A stretch of 64,000 nucleotides of DNA from Ctena decussata (lineage: Eukaryota; Mollusca; Bivalvia; Lucinida; Lucinidae), in contig OZ022506.1 in the NCBI GenBank assembly GCA_963989385.1, positions 61,515,434 through 61,579,433 of the forward strand. The letters run 5' to 3'. Below the pieces are notes generated by a model that had not been told where the DNA came from, did not search any database, and saw nothing but the letters and a program-made list of their open reading frames with translations. Both the position numbers and the translations under genes were made by a program. Positions 1-11,400 of this stretch are shown piece after piece (position 1 is the first letter of the stretch; every line of letters starts with the position of its first letter).

Positions 1-935
1 GTTATTGCCCTTTAATGGACTTGAAATTAATAAAATGAGTCATAACTAAGTAACCAATTATCAAAACTCCATGAAACTTAAACTGAATATGTATCACCAT
101 AACACGGTTATGTACATAAAGTTTCGCCAGAAGGGTATCAGTAATGCATGAGTTATTGTCCTTTAATGGACTTCAAATTAAGAAAATGAGTCATAACTAA
201 GTAACCAATGATCAAAACTTAATGAAACTTAAACTGAATATGTATCACCATAACGTGGTTATGCACATAAAGTTTCGTTAGAAGGGCATCAGTAATGCAT
301 GAGTTATTGCTCTTTAATGGACTTCAAATTAAGAAAATGAGTCATAACTAAGTAACCAATGATCAAAACTTCATGAAACTTAAACTGAATATGTATCACC
401 ATAACATGGTTATGCACATAAAATTTCGTCAGAAGGGCATTAGTAGTGCATGAATTATTGCCCCTGAATTAATTTAAGGTTGACAAATTCAGCCATAACA
501 AAGTAATCAATGAATAGAAATCTATGAAACCTATACTAAATATGTATCACCATATCACATTGGTACATCTTATGTTTTGTCAGAATTGCTTCAGTAAGCA
601 ATGAGTTATTGCCCTTGAATTAGTTTAAAACAACAAATTGAGTCCGAACTAAGTAACCAATGAATGGAATTTCATGAAACTTAAAATGATTGTGTATTGT
701 CATGACACAGCAGGGCACATTAAGTTTTGTCATAATCGCTCCTGTAGGTTATCATTTAATGCACTTGAATGGATTTAAAGTCCACAAATTAGTCATAACT
801 AAGGTATCAGTAAACAAAATTTCTTGAAACTGAATTAAAAATGTATCATCATAGTGCAGTGATGCTGAGACAAGTGTTTAAGAACAGATTCAGCTTATGC
901 CTAACTCATCCCAGATTATTGTCTTTGTTATGCCC
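1..935. repeat. About 151-bp satellite array, cut by the window edge
   Basis: Units recur near 1, 152, 303, 453, 605 and 749, each starting with a variant of GTTATTGCCC and containing TAACTAAGTAACCA and CATGAAACTTAAA. The period is about 151 bp and copies diverge more toward the right. The same unit forms the arrays at 1026-2000 and 18.3-20.0 kb. Minus-strand open frames here only translate the repeat. The unit length and setting resemble the 155-165 bp bivalve satellites found inside pearl-like mobile elements; that link is inference. Confidence 0.85.
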
Positions 936-2040
936 CACCGAAGGCGGAGGGATATAGTTTTCACCTTGTCCGTCCATCCGTCTGTCCTTCTGTCTGTCCA
1001 TCCGCCCTCCGTCCGTCCGTCCGGAGCCATAACTAAGTAACCACTGCATGGAATTTCATGAAACTTAAAATAAATATATATTACCATAATGCGCTGATGC
1101 ATGTGAAGTTTCATCAGACTGGCTTTAGTAGTGCATGAGTTATTGCCCTTTTATGGACTTGAAATTAATAAAATGAGTCATAACTAAGTAACCAGTTATC
1201 AAAACTCCATGAAACTGAAACTGAATATGTATCACCATAACTTGGTTATACACATAAAGTTTTTTTTGAAGGGCATCAGTAATGCGTGAGTTATTGCCCT
1301 TTAATGGACTTAAGATTAATAAAATGAGTCATAACTAAGTAACCAATTATCAAAACTCCATGAAACTTAAACTGAATATGTATCACCATAACATGATTAT
1401 GCACATAACATTTCGTTAGAAGTGCATCAGTAGTGCATGAGTTATTGCCCTTGAATCAATTTAAGGTTGACAAATTCAGCCATAACTAAGTAATCAATGA
1501 AAAGAATTCTATGAAACTTACACTAGTAATGTATCAGCATATCACATTGGTGCATCTTATGTTATGTCAGGATTGCTTCAGTAAGCAATGAGTTATTGCC
1601 CTTGAATTAGTTTAAAATCAACAAATTGAGTCCGAACTAAGTAACCAATGAATGGACTTTCATGAAACTTAAAATAATTATTTATTGTCATGACACAGCA
1701 GGGCACATTAAGTTTTGTCATAGTTGCTCCAGTAGTGCATGATTTAATTCCCTTGAATGGATTTAAAATCCACAAATTAGCCATATCTAAGGTATCGGTG
1801 AACAAAATTTCTTGAAACTGAATTAAAATGTATCATCATAGTGCAGTGATGCTGTTTAACAGATTCAGCTTATGCCTCACTTATCCCAGATTATTGTCCT
1901 TGATTTTATTTACAATCCACATGTTCAGCAGTAACTAAGTAACCAGTGAACGAAATTTTATGTAGCTTAAAATAAACCATAAACAAATCAGGGCCACTTC
2001 GGCGGGGGATATAAATTCACCGCTTTTGCTTGTTAAATTT
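936..2040. mobile_element. Satellite-bearing element with terminal hairpin and (CCGT)n
   Basis: The left end has an imperfect hairpin (CCCCACCGAAGGCGGAGGG) followed by ATATAG and a CCGT/TCTG microsatellite at about 968-1023. About six units of the 151-bp satellite follow. The right end is marked by CACTTCGGCGGGGGATATAA at about 1996-2015, which is the left-end motif inverted. A second copy with the same two ends spans 18179-22773. No protein-coding region is visible, so it would be non-autonomous. Helentron/pearl-like architecture is the best guess. Confidence 0.65.
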
Positions 2041-2079
2041 AATTCTCCTCTCTGATACCTTTATACCTGCCCCGAACAT

Positions 2080-2470
2080 CCGAACATTATGTTAACTTTG
2101 ATAAAATATTGTAAAGATGGCGCAGATTGTCAAGTAAAATGAACAATACAGTTAATGAAACGCTCCATGCCAAACAGATTTCCAGACAGGTATATGCTCT
2201 ATAAAGAATTGGTCTAAAAATAACACCAAATGCCGGTACTAATTGTACAAAATTACATTCGCAGTATAAGTATTGCTGGTTTGAGTTTTGCATGTCTGCC
2301 AACTTTTTGAGCTAAACCTTTTTACATAGCACGGCCTTAAACAAGCCGTCATGCGTCAAAGCCCAACTTGAAAGGCGGCAATCGAAAGCGCTCTAAACAA
2401 TCGATTAACGCAGATCAAAACCCATTAGAAACAGCGTTTTCGATTGCAAATTTACGGATTATCATTGATA
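2080..2470. repeat. Block duplicated upstream of both dispanin genes (copy 1)
   Basis: Short stretches match the block at 25840-26120 in the same order: AAACGCTCCATGC, then a TTGAG..TTTG.ATGTC stretch, then CACGGCCTTAA followed by CGTCATGC. It lies about 3 kb upstream of exon 1 of the first CD225 gene, and its partner lies about 1.6 kb upstream of the second, so it probably marks the left part of the duplicated segment. No gene is seen. Confidence 0.55.
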
Positions 2471-2507
2471 ATTAGCAATTATCTTTATTGTCTGACACGA
2501 CTACGGT

Positions 2508-2593
2508 GCATGTCCCAGAAGCGCAGTAGACAAGACGTACTACTCTCAAAAACAATACGTTGTCATAATAATTATGTGGGTTCGAGCCCCACA
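2508..2593 (+). repeat. tRNA-derived SINE remnant
   Basis: A perfect T-arm-like stem (GTGGG TTCGAGC CCCAC, 2576-2592) contains a polymerase III B-box GGTTCGAGCCC. An A-box-like AGCGCAGTAGAC lies about 55 bp upstream. The remaining tRNA arms do not fold convincingly, so a SINE head or decayed tRNA is more likely than a working tRNA gene. Confidence 0.4.
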
Positions 2594-2627
2594 TTATAAT
2601 TTTCTACCCCCCCCCCCGGCCCAATTT

Positions 2628-4602
2628 TAGCTCACCTGAGCCAGCGGCTCCGGGGGAGCTTATAGGATGGTAAGGCTCCGTTGTCCGTCGTACGTCGTCC
2701 GTCGTACGTCCGTCGTCCGTCCACACTTTCAAACAACTTCTCCTCTGAAACCGCTTGGCTGATTATAACCAAATTTCATATAGAGCCTCCTGGGACCTTA
2801 GGAACAAAAAGTTGTTCAAACAGTGCGGGTCACATGATCAACATGGCCGCCATGCCCATATATGGTAAAAATCTAAAAAAAATCTTCTTCTCTAGAACCA
2901 ACTAGCCGATTGCCTTGAAACTTGGTATGTAGCATTGGGTAGGTGAGGTCTACCAAGATTGTTCAAATTATGACCTTGGGTTGACCTTGACCCTTTTTAC
3001 GGTAAGGTCAAATTTGCTTCCTTATGCTTTTATATGGGAAAATGCTACAACATAAGATATCTTGGAAACTATTGAAGATTTTGGGCTAAAAATTAGTATC
3101 TACAGTCATATTAATGAGTACATGAAGATTTATGAGTATAAGAGGTCAAGGTCATTCTTTGACCTTTGACCCAGAACTCTCATATTTTGATAAGTTCTAA
3201 CAATCTCCTCAAAAGCCACTGGACGAATTGTAACCAAATTTCATATAGAGCCTTCAGGGGTTGATCGAACTGAAATTTATTCATACGGTCCAGGTCACAT
3301 GACCAACATGGCCACCACGCCCATATATGGCAAAAATCTTTAAAAATCTTCTTCTCCAGAACCAGTTGACCGATGGCCTTGAAACTTGGTATGTAGCATT
3401 GGGTACTCAAATACTATCAAGATTGTTCAAATTATGACACTGGGTTGACCTTGACCTTTTTTACGGCAAGGTCAAATATGGGAAAATGCTAGAACATAAG
3501 ATTTCATGGAAAGTTTTGAAGATTTTGGCCTAACAGTTGGTATATACAGTCATCTTAATGAGTACATGAAGATTTGTGAGTACAAGAGGTCGAGGTTATC
3601 TATTTGATTTTTAACCCAGAACTCTCATATTTTGACAATTTCAAACAATCTCCTCAAAAAATTCACTGGGCCAGTTGTGACAAAATTTAATATGGAGTCT
3701 CCAGGGGTTGAGGGAATGAACAAATTTTCTAACGGTCCTGGTCGCATGACCAACATGGCCGCCACACCCATATATGGTTAAAACCTTTAAAAATCTTGTT
3801 CTCCAGAAGCAATTGACCGATGGCCTTGAGAGTTGGTATGTAGCATTGGGTACTCAAGTACTATCAAGATTATTCAAATTATGACCTTTGGTTGACCTTG
3901 ACCTTTTTTTACGGCTAGGTCAAATATAGGAAAATGCTAGAACATAAGATTTCATGGAAAGTTTGGAAGATTTTGGCCTAAAAATTGGTATATACAGTTG
4001 TCTTAATGAGGTCATGAAGAATTATGAGTACAAGAGGTCAAGGTCATTTCTTTATCTTTGATCCAGATCTCTCATATTTTGACATTTTCAAACATTACCT
4101 CAAAAGCCAAAGGGCCAATTGTAAACACATTTCATAAAGAGCCTCCAGGGTTTGATTGAATAAAAATTTGTTCAAAGGTCCAGGTCATATGACCAACATG
4201 GCCGCCATTACCATTTATGGAATAAATATTTAATATTTTTCTTCTCCAGAACCAATACATTTATGGCCTTGAAACTTGGTAAGTAGCATGGAGTACTAGA
4301 GTACCACCAAGACTGTTCAAATGATGACCTTGGGTTTACCTTGACCTTTCTTGCGGCATGGTCAAATATGAGAAAATGCTAGAACATAAGATTTCATGGA
4401 AAGTTTTGAAGATTTTGGCCCAAAAATGGTATATATGGTTGTCTTAATGAGTACATGAAGATTTATGAGTGCAAGTAGTCATGGTCATTCTTTGACTTTT
4501 GACCCAAGACTCATATTTTGACAATTTCAGACATGATTAGAAAAAGCCACCTTGCCAATTGCTCACAGGTGAGCGATTCAGGGCCTCATGGCCCTCTTGT
4601 TC
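2628..4602. mobile_element. Element with a 440-460 bp tandem array and hairpin ends
   Basis: The left side has GAGCC AGC GGCTC (2638-2650) followed by a GTCCGTCGT microsatellite at about 2681-2722. Four units of about 440-460 bp then start near 2725, 3185, 3640 and 4080, each with 'TCTCCTCAAAAGCCA', 'ATGGCCGCCA' and 'GACCTTGGGTTGACC' variants. The right end has GCTCAC AGGT GAGC (4561-4574) and AGGGCC TCAT GGCCCT (4580-4595). Units decay to the right. A terminal short hairpin is the hallmark of Helitron/Helentron ends, but no Rep-helicase coding is present. Confidence 0.7.
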
Positions 4603-4782
4603 GTACATAACAGCGACACTGGCTGAATTATCAAAGTGTGTGGAAACGTGTCACTTGTTTGCTCTCCTCGAGATTACTGTTATGCCATAAGAATAGCATG
4701 TTTTTAAGAGCAAGTGCAAATGTAGCGAGCTCTTTTCGTCCCACTTAGGGGACCGAATATGAAGACATTGCAACCGCGGAGG

Positions 4783-4785
<3 letters not shown>

Positions 4786-4821
<36 letters not shown>
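4786..4821. repeat. Poly(A) run of about 35 bp
   Basis: A long uninterrupted A run. It could be a retroposon tail or a simple homopolymer. Its exact length may be a sequencing artefact. Confidence 0.8.
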
Positions 4822-4823
<2 letters not shown>

Positions 4824-4975
4824 TGCTCAAGGAAGGTCTTCAACCCTGTACCTGTACTACACTATGCAAGTGAATATATGTCAAACTCGATAACCGCTCG
4901 AATTAGACAATTCAAGAAAGTTATTTTTTTCATTAAGAACATAAGATTTTCAAAACAAATAATAATAAAAAAATA

Positions 4976-5065
4976 ATGTCAGCATTCGGATTTGAATCTC
5001 CTACCCTAGTATTCTTGTAACAAAAGATCAACATACAAGTACAAACCGTCTGAGCTAATTTTGTT
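4976..5065 (-). repeat. tRNA-derived SINE head, minus strand
   Basis: Read on the minus strand, an A-box-like TTAGCTCAGACGG is followed about 45 bp later by a B-box-like AGATTCAAATCC. The arrangement is tRNA-like but the stems are imperfect. The T-rich and A-rich flanks fit an old SINE. Confidence 0.45.
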
Positions 5066-5208
5066 CGCTATAAAAAATATGGAACTACGGCAAGGCAAGA
5101 CAGTTGTTACCTGTCACCCCTATGTTTATGTTTAGTTTATTTATAGCTCATATTTTCAATAAGACTTTATCCTTGGGGAATAGGATGTAGCCAATCAGTC
5201 ACTAAATC

Positions 5209-5246
5209 AAAAAAAAAAAAAAAAAAAAAAAATAATAATAATAATA
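5209..5246. repeat. Poly(A) and (AAT)n microsatellite
   Basis: About 24 A's run into five or six AAT units, just upstream of the first dispanin gene. Confidence 0.8.
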
Positions 5247-5443
5247 ACATTGCCAAATTATCGCGTCCGTTCAGTCGTGTTTATTGAAGTCACTGAGGGG
5301 TATAACATCCTTCCGGGTTTCAAATAATCATATATTTCGCAAGCATTGAATTTCTTTATTGCGAAAGACGTTCTTTAAGAATAACAGGAAGTTATACATA
5401 ATTGATTTAGGTTTTCGAGGTAAAAGCTCAGAAAATAACAGAA

Positions 5444-5462
5444 ATGGATTACTCGAAACAAG
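5444..5462 (+). CDS. Dispanin gene 1, exon 1 (start microexon)
   Basis: It encodes MDYSKQ plus the first base of a Gly codon; the donor is AAG|GTACAA (phase 1). The flanks AGAAAATAACAGAA and the downstream GTACAAAATT are repeated at the second gene's first exon (27663-27681), which is why I prefer this start over the in-frame ATG at 5784 that reads through the intron into exon 2. Confidence 0.8.
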
Positions 5463-8400
5463 GTACAATTATAATGTACAAAATTTTAAAATCAGGCCAA
5501 CGAATATATTGTTATCTAGTTTCACAACTATTTTGGGCGGGTTGCTACTCCATTGTTTCCTCAGACACTAAAACCATTGTCATAAACTGAGCTGCAGTAG
5601 CCGTATTCGTTGCGACGTATGTTTGGTTACGAGTAGTTATATTCGAAGGTATTTCTTTCCGGTACAACAGTGCTATAAATGTGATAGAGCATGGTTCGTC
5701 CGCCTGCACGATATTCCATTCACTAAAGCTCGTGGAGTATCACTCCGTAAAGGGGGACGAGCCATGCTTTATCGCTAACAAAAATGGTGAACAGAGATTA
5801 TTATCCTGCTGGGCAGAAGTTTCCATCTGTGGAAATACACAACTTGATCTTAGTTTTTCTTGTTCGCCGTTTGTCATGTGGCCCCTTCCATTTGTTTTTT
5901 TTTTCAGGACAACCGCCTGCCTATGGCCAAGTTAATGCACCCCCTAGTCAACCCTATCCCTATGGGCAGGCTCAGGCGCCATACCAGCCTGGTCAACAAC
6001 AGCCAGGAGTTTATCCTGCAGGACCAGGCGCAGCATATGCTCCCGCTCCTGGCAATGTAGTGAGTAGATTGGGAATATTACCATCAGTGCTTCAGCAAAC
6101 AGCGATATTTTTCTAGTAATACGTACAAGGCACGTACCACGAACTCACGATACTTATTTTGGGCATTGATAAAAGAACCTCGCCATTCTTGAGGTGACTT
6201 ATTTAAAGGGAAATAATTGCATGAATTCGTTTTTGCTTCCCTTGAGACGAAGTCCATCTAATAAAGGTCAAAGTGCTTCGGGATTAAAACTAAATAAGCT
6301 GTTGCTTTCGTTCTAATCACAGTATTTGTATCATTTTGTATACCTTGTACATGTATGTCGATTTTGGAAATAAATGTGTTTAAACCAAAGTGCTTCCAGG
6401 GGAAAGAATAAGGGGTTGTCCTTCATTAAGAAGGGAAACCAAAAGAGAAAAAAAAAGTTCCCTTCCCTAAATGTGTTCGCATTAATTATAAATATATAAG
6501 CTGACCCTCGTTCTCTCAAACGCTGATCTCTACAGTTACATTCTAATATCAAAGAATATAGTTTGAACACACTTCCTATTTTTCTTTATAGTTCAACTCC
6601 GGATGTCTAAAACTACTGGTACATCTCAAAGTAATTTTTCTTGGACCAAAAAAAATACTTTTAGATATCAGTAGTTTGAGATGTATGTCGACTTCGAGAT
6701 AGCGTGAGTTGGCTGTAATATACAAATACAAAGTAAAATGTAAATCCATATTTTGCCAGGGAAGGAGATATCTAGTACTTGCATACAATATAACATAGGA
6801 AGCGCATTATCCTCTTTCTAAAATATATATTTAGTTGATCATGATATTATTCCTTGCATTATGACATCATGATATATTTTGTGTAATATAGAGTTTACTG
6901 TAATAAAAAGGATTCAAGTGTCGTGGATCAGACTCGTATCAGCTGGGAGTCGGAATGCGTTTTTTGCCACACTAAGCCCGCTTCTAGATTGGAATGCTTA
7001 CTCCTTGTATGTAAATGACTTACTTACACTAATTCTTTGTATCATTTTCTAATTTTATCCAGTCAAAAAAGTTACAATTAAGGGATATCACAACAGATAT
7101 CATTTGACTGTTTAACATGTATTCCTTTTGTCTCCTCTCATGTTTCCTTTAATGATAAGAAGTATTTCTGGCCCAGAGGTTATAAACCTTGAGTACATTC
7201 TCAAACTCAAAATAAAGCAAACTGATTAGCTGCTTCTGACAGGCTCGGAAGCAGCCAATCGGTGTGCTTTATTCTGAGTTTGAGATTATTCTCAAGTTTA
7301 AAAACCTCGAACCCTGGTCTTTAAAGAAACGTCATTTTATGCTCCAGGGTACCTACCGTAGTTGTAACTATGACACGCATTTGGTTTAGGTGTATTCCAA
7401 ACGCATGCACATAATATGCGCATTATGTGTATAATTTAGTGATATAAATTGTAATTGATCTTTCTCTTGTACACTAGAGGAATGTCTCATTTATTGCCGT
7501 TTTAACGGTAAATGCTAACTAGACGGTAGAATATGTTAGGTAATTCAATACTTATCTTTATATATTGTATTGTATTTTGCAAATGCCCTACAAAAGTCGT
7601 CAGCAGTGACGTTCATGTAAGAGACGAATTACGAAGGTCGTGCATATGTATTTCTCTAATGTTGAAAAGAGAAGATCTTCTACAGAAATTGTTTAAAATA
7701 AGTTTTAAGATTTACGCCCTCAATGTGTCTATAATCTTTAAATTTCACACAACAAATTATATCATAGGCATGATAATGATCTTTATTAAAAGTACTTTTA
7801 TCTGCCAAATGTATGATTTGTGATGGTCACTGGATATATATCCCGGCCGGTTCTCACAAAAAACTGCATTTTGTGGTACAAGCATGAAACTTGGCATCAT
7901 TGCTGAGAGGGACTATCTAGGTCATTTTAGATAGGGCGGCACCTTAGAAAAATTCTACTTCCGGTTAAATTCAAGATGGCGGATCTGATATTAAAATACT
8001 CTAGTTAGATCGACCTACACTAATGTATTTCAAAAGCATGTAGTCTAAATCAATCAAACAACAATGTTTGAATGCCATGATTGCTGAGGGGGACTATCTC
8101 AATCATTTCAGATAGGGCGGCATCTTGATAAAGTCATCTGTTTCCGGTTTTATCCAAGATGGCGGATCTGATATTAAAATACCCCAGTTAGACCGACCTA
8201 CCCTAATGTATTTCAAAAGTGTGTAGTCTAAATTAATCAAAGAAGATGTTTGGATGCCATTATTGCTGAGGGGGGTCTATCTCAATCATTTCTAATAGGG
8301 CGGCATCTTGAAAAATATCTGCTTTAGAAAATCAGACAAATAAAGAGAAGAATAAGCTGGAGAAGGCTGGTTTGCAATCCCACGATACAACACATCATCA

Positions 8401-11400
8401 CCAACATGTAAACCAAATATGGCCATTCTGTCTTGCATGGTTGTGGATAAATCTTTGACAAAAAGTTTCATTATTGAAAGTATGGAAAGAAAGAAAATGA
8501 AAGAAAATTGGACAAATAAAGGGAAGAATAAGCATGAGAAGGCTGGTTTGCAATCCCATGATACAACACATCATCACCAACATGTATACCAAATATGACC
8601 ATTCTGTCTTGCATGGTTGTGGAGAAATCTTTGACGAAAAATTACATTATTCAAAGAATGGAAAGAAAGAAAATCAGACAAATAAAGAGAAGAATAAGCA
8701 GGAGAAGGCTGGTTTGCAATCCCACTATACAACACCTCATCACCAACCTGTATACCAAATCAGACCACTTTATCTTGCATGGTTGTGGAGAAATCTTTGA
8801 CGAAAAATTCCATCATTCAAAGTATTGAAAGAAAGAAAATCGGACAAATAAAGGGAAGAACAAGCAAGCGAAGGCTGGTTTGCAATCCCACGATACAACA
8901 CATCATCACCAACATGCCTACCAAATATGACCATTCTAGCTTGCATGGTTGTGGAGAAATCTTCGACGAAAAATTTCATTATTCAAAGTATGGAAAGAAA
9001 GAAAATTGGACAAATAAAGAGAAGAATAAGCAGGAGAAGGCTGGTTTGCAATCCCCCGATACAACACATCATCACCAATATGCCTACCAAATATGACTAT
9101 TCTAGGTTGCATGGTTGTGGAGAAATCCTCGACGAAAAATTTCATTAATAGGGGACGGACGGACGGAGGGACGGAAGGACGGACGGACGGACAAATGTAA
9201 ACCAGTATACCCCCCACTTTTTCAAAGCAGGGGTATAATAATACTCCAATAAGATCGACCTACCTTAATGTATTTCATAAGCCTGAAGTCTAAATCAATC
9301 AAACTGCAATGTTTGAATGCCATGATTGCTGAGGGTGACTATCTCAATCATTTCTGATAGGGCGACATCTTGAAAAAAAAAATCTGCTTCCGGTTTAATC
9401 CAAGATGGCAGATTGATATTAAAATACGCCAGTTAGATCGACCTACCCCAATGTATTTCGAAAGTCTGTAGTCTAAATCAGTCAAACAATTATGTTTGAA
9501 TCCCATGATTGCTGAGAGGGACTGTCTCAATCATTTAAAAAAGGGTGACATCTTGAAAAACTACTTCCGGTTTAATCCAAGATTGCGGGTCTGATATGAA
9601 AAATACTGTAGTTAGATCGATCTTTGTTTCATAAACATGTAGTCTAAATCGATTACGAATAACCAGTGCTGCATCAGAACACATTCAATTAAGGGCATTG
9701 TCCGCCGCATGCACAAAGCGCTGTGCATGGCAAGGCACTTCTGAAGCCCTTACAGGTACCACGACAACCTACCTTACATTAGCAGTGTACGAGCTCTTTG
9801 CATGGTGCAGATGCTTCAGGAAGCGTCGCCCAAAGGGGTTCTCACCTCTGATCACTGTTTTTGAGCTTGTCAATGTCAGCTGTGCTTGCTAGCATAGGGT
9901 TTGTCTCCAGAACGATTCCCCATTCCAATGAACCTTGATATATAGCCCTCTTCGTATGTTGTAACAAAGCAGCTTCTTTAGGTGGAATAGGTTCTAGTTG
10001 CCTGCACTTTTGTGCAAACAGCTGCAACCTTGCTTTGTCGACGCTCTCAGCGCTGCTTGTTCTGTCATACATTATAACTACAAATCTCTGTAAGATCGAC
10101 ATGAATGCATCAAACTGAGACGCAGGGTTCATTATCATCGCAAAGGCATCTGTCAACTTTACATAAGCCTTCCATGTATCCTATGCCGACTTATCTTCGC
10201 CATGAAATGCGGAAACGGTGACGCTTCCAGTAAAAGCACGAAAGAGAGGTAATACTGATGCTCTTTCAGGACCAGCCTTTGCAATGCCTTGAACCCCTAT
10301 ATGTATGAAATGCTTGCTTGTTCCAAATTCGATCCAAATTTCAGATACTGGCATTGTGTAAAAGTATGTGATAGCAAGAACAACCACGTCCGTGTCCACC
10401 GTTCGAATCATTATTCGACTACACCCAGAGCCAATGGCGTCAGCAAGAAGGAAAATAATTCTAATGGCTTTTCAATTGACATTTTGTCATACCAACTTTC
10501 AAAGTCTAGAAAGTCGTCGTCCAGACACTCTAGTGTGTATTCGTTGTAAGCAGTTTGGAGACGGATGTACACGGCGCATGCAGTGATCTGGTGTGTACGA
10601 CAAGTTTTTGGTGACATGATTTGCTTTCAAAAAAGAGTTGGCAGTACCAGATGAAGCTACATTGCCTTGAGAAAGTGCATAAATCCAGCCGGAGGCTTCT
10701 AATCATTCACCCAGTTCTTTGAATGCTGTCATTTCAATGCGTAATCCGCCGCATATAATTAAGAATTGGTGTCCGCCATACAAATCTGGCCAGTTCCACT
10801 GAAATTGTTTGGCGGTCGCATAAAGGGGTTGGCCAAAAGCAACTACTGGCGTCTGACTAGGATTCAGCATTTCTCCTGATGCCTTTATCGTGTTCATGGA
10901 ATGGAGAATCATGGCTACAGTTATCGATTGTTCCTTAAAAAAGTGGCAGCAGTGTTTTCAACGCTGAAGTCGTGTCTTCTCTAACTCGCAATCAGCACGA
11001 AAGGCTGATCAAGAGATATTCAAACTGCCATTAAAAGTGTTTTCTACCCTCCTAGAAAGAGACTTCTCTACCTTTCCTCGAAAGAGAGTTCTGTTGTCTG
11101 AGCCAACAGAACTCTTTCATAAGTTCTTTTTCGTTATTGTTATCCTGCAGTGCATTGCAGGGAGTATCTGGTAAAGCTGGTTCGTTAACAACGAGAACAG
11201 CAGGGTGGGGGTGGGGGGCACATTGGAAAATGATTCAGGCAATGTTTTAACTGCCAATGATTGGTGTGCAGTGTCAGAAAGACTGACACAACATGCTTTC
11301 TCCAGTAACCTGACAGCTTCGGAACTGAAATAGTGAAATGCCTGTTCCATGAAATGAATCCTTTGCGGTTTTGGCGATAGGGTTGTGGTCTATGTTATCA

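Noticed and set aside
1..2040. CRISPR-like regular repeats
   Set aside because: Repeats are about 151 bp with no unique spacers, in a eukaryotic genome; this is satellite DNA.
2576..2592. Possible tRNA gene from a perfect T-arm
   Set aside because: The acceptor, D and anticodon stems do not form, so I list it only as a SINE-like remnant.
5784..6116. 110-codon open frame running through the intron into the proline-rich exon of dispanin gene 1
   Set aside because: The reading frame is not kept in gene 2, a strong splice acceptor lies at 5907, and the conserved microexon at 5444 gives a better start.
8534..9217. Overlapping open frames on both strands with repeated CNPTIQHIITN and RRFLHNHA peptides
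   Set aside because: Direct translations of the 167-bp satellite units.
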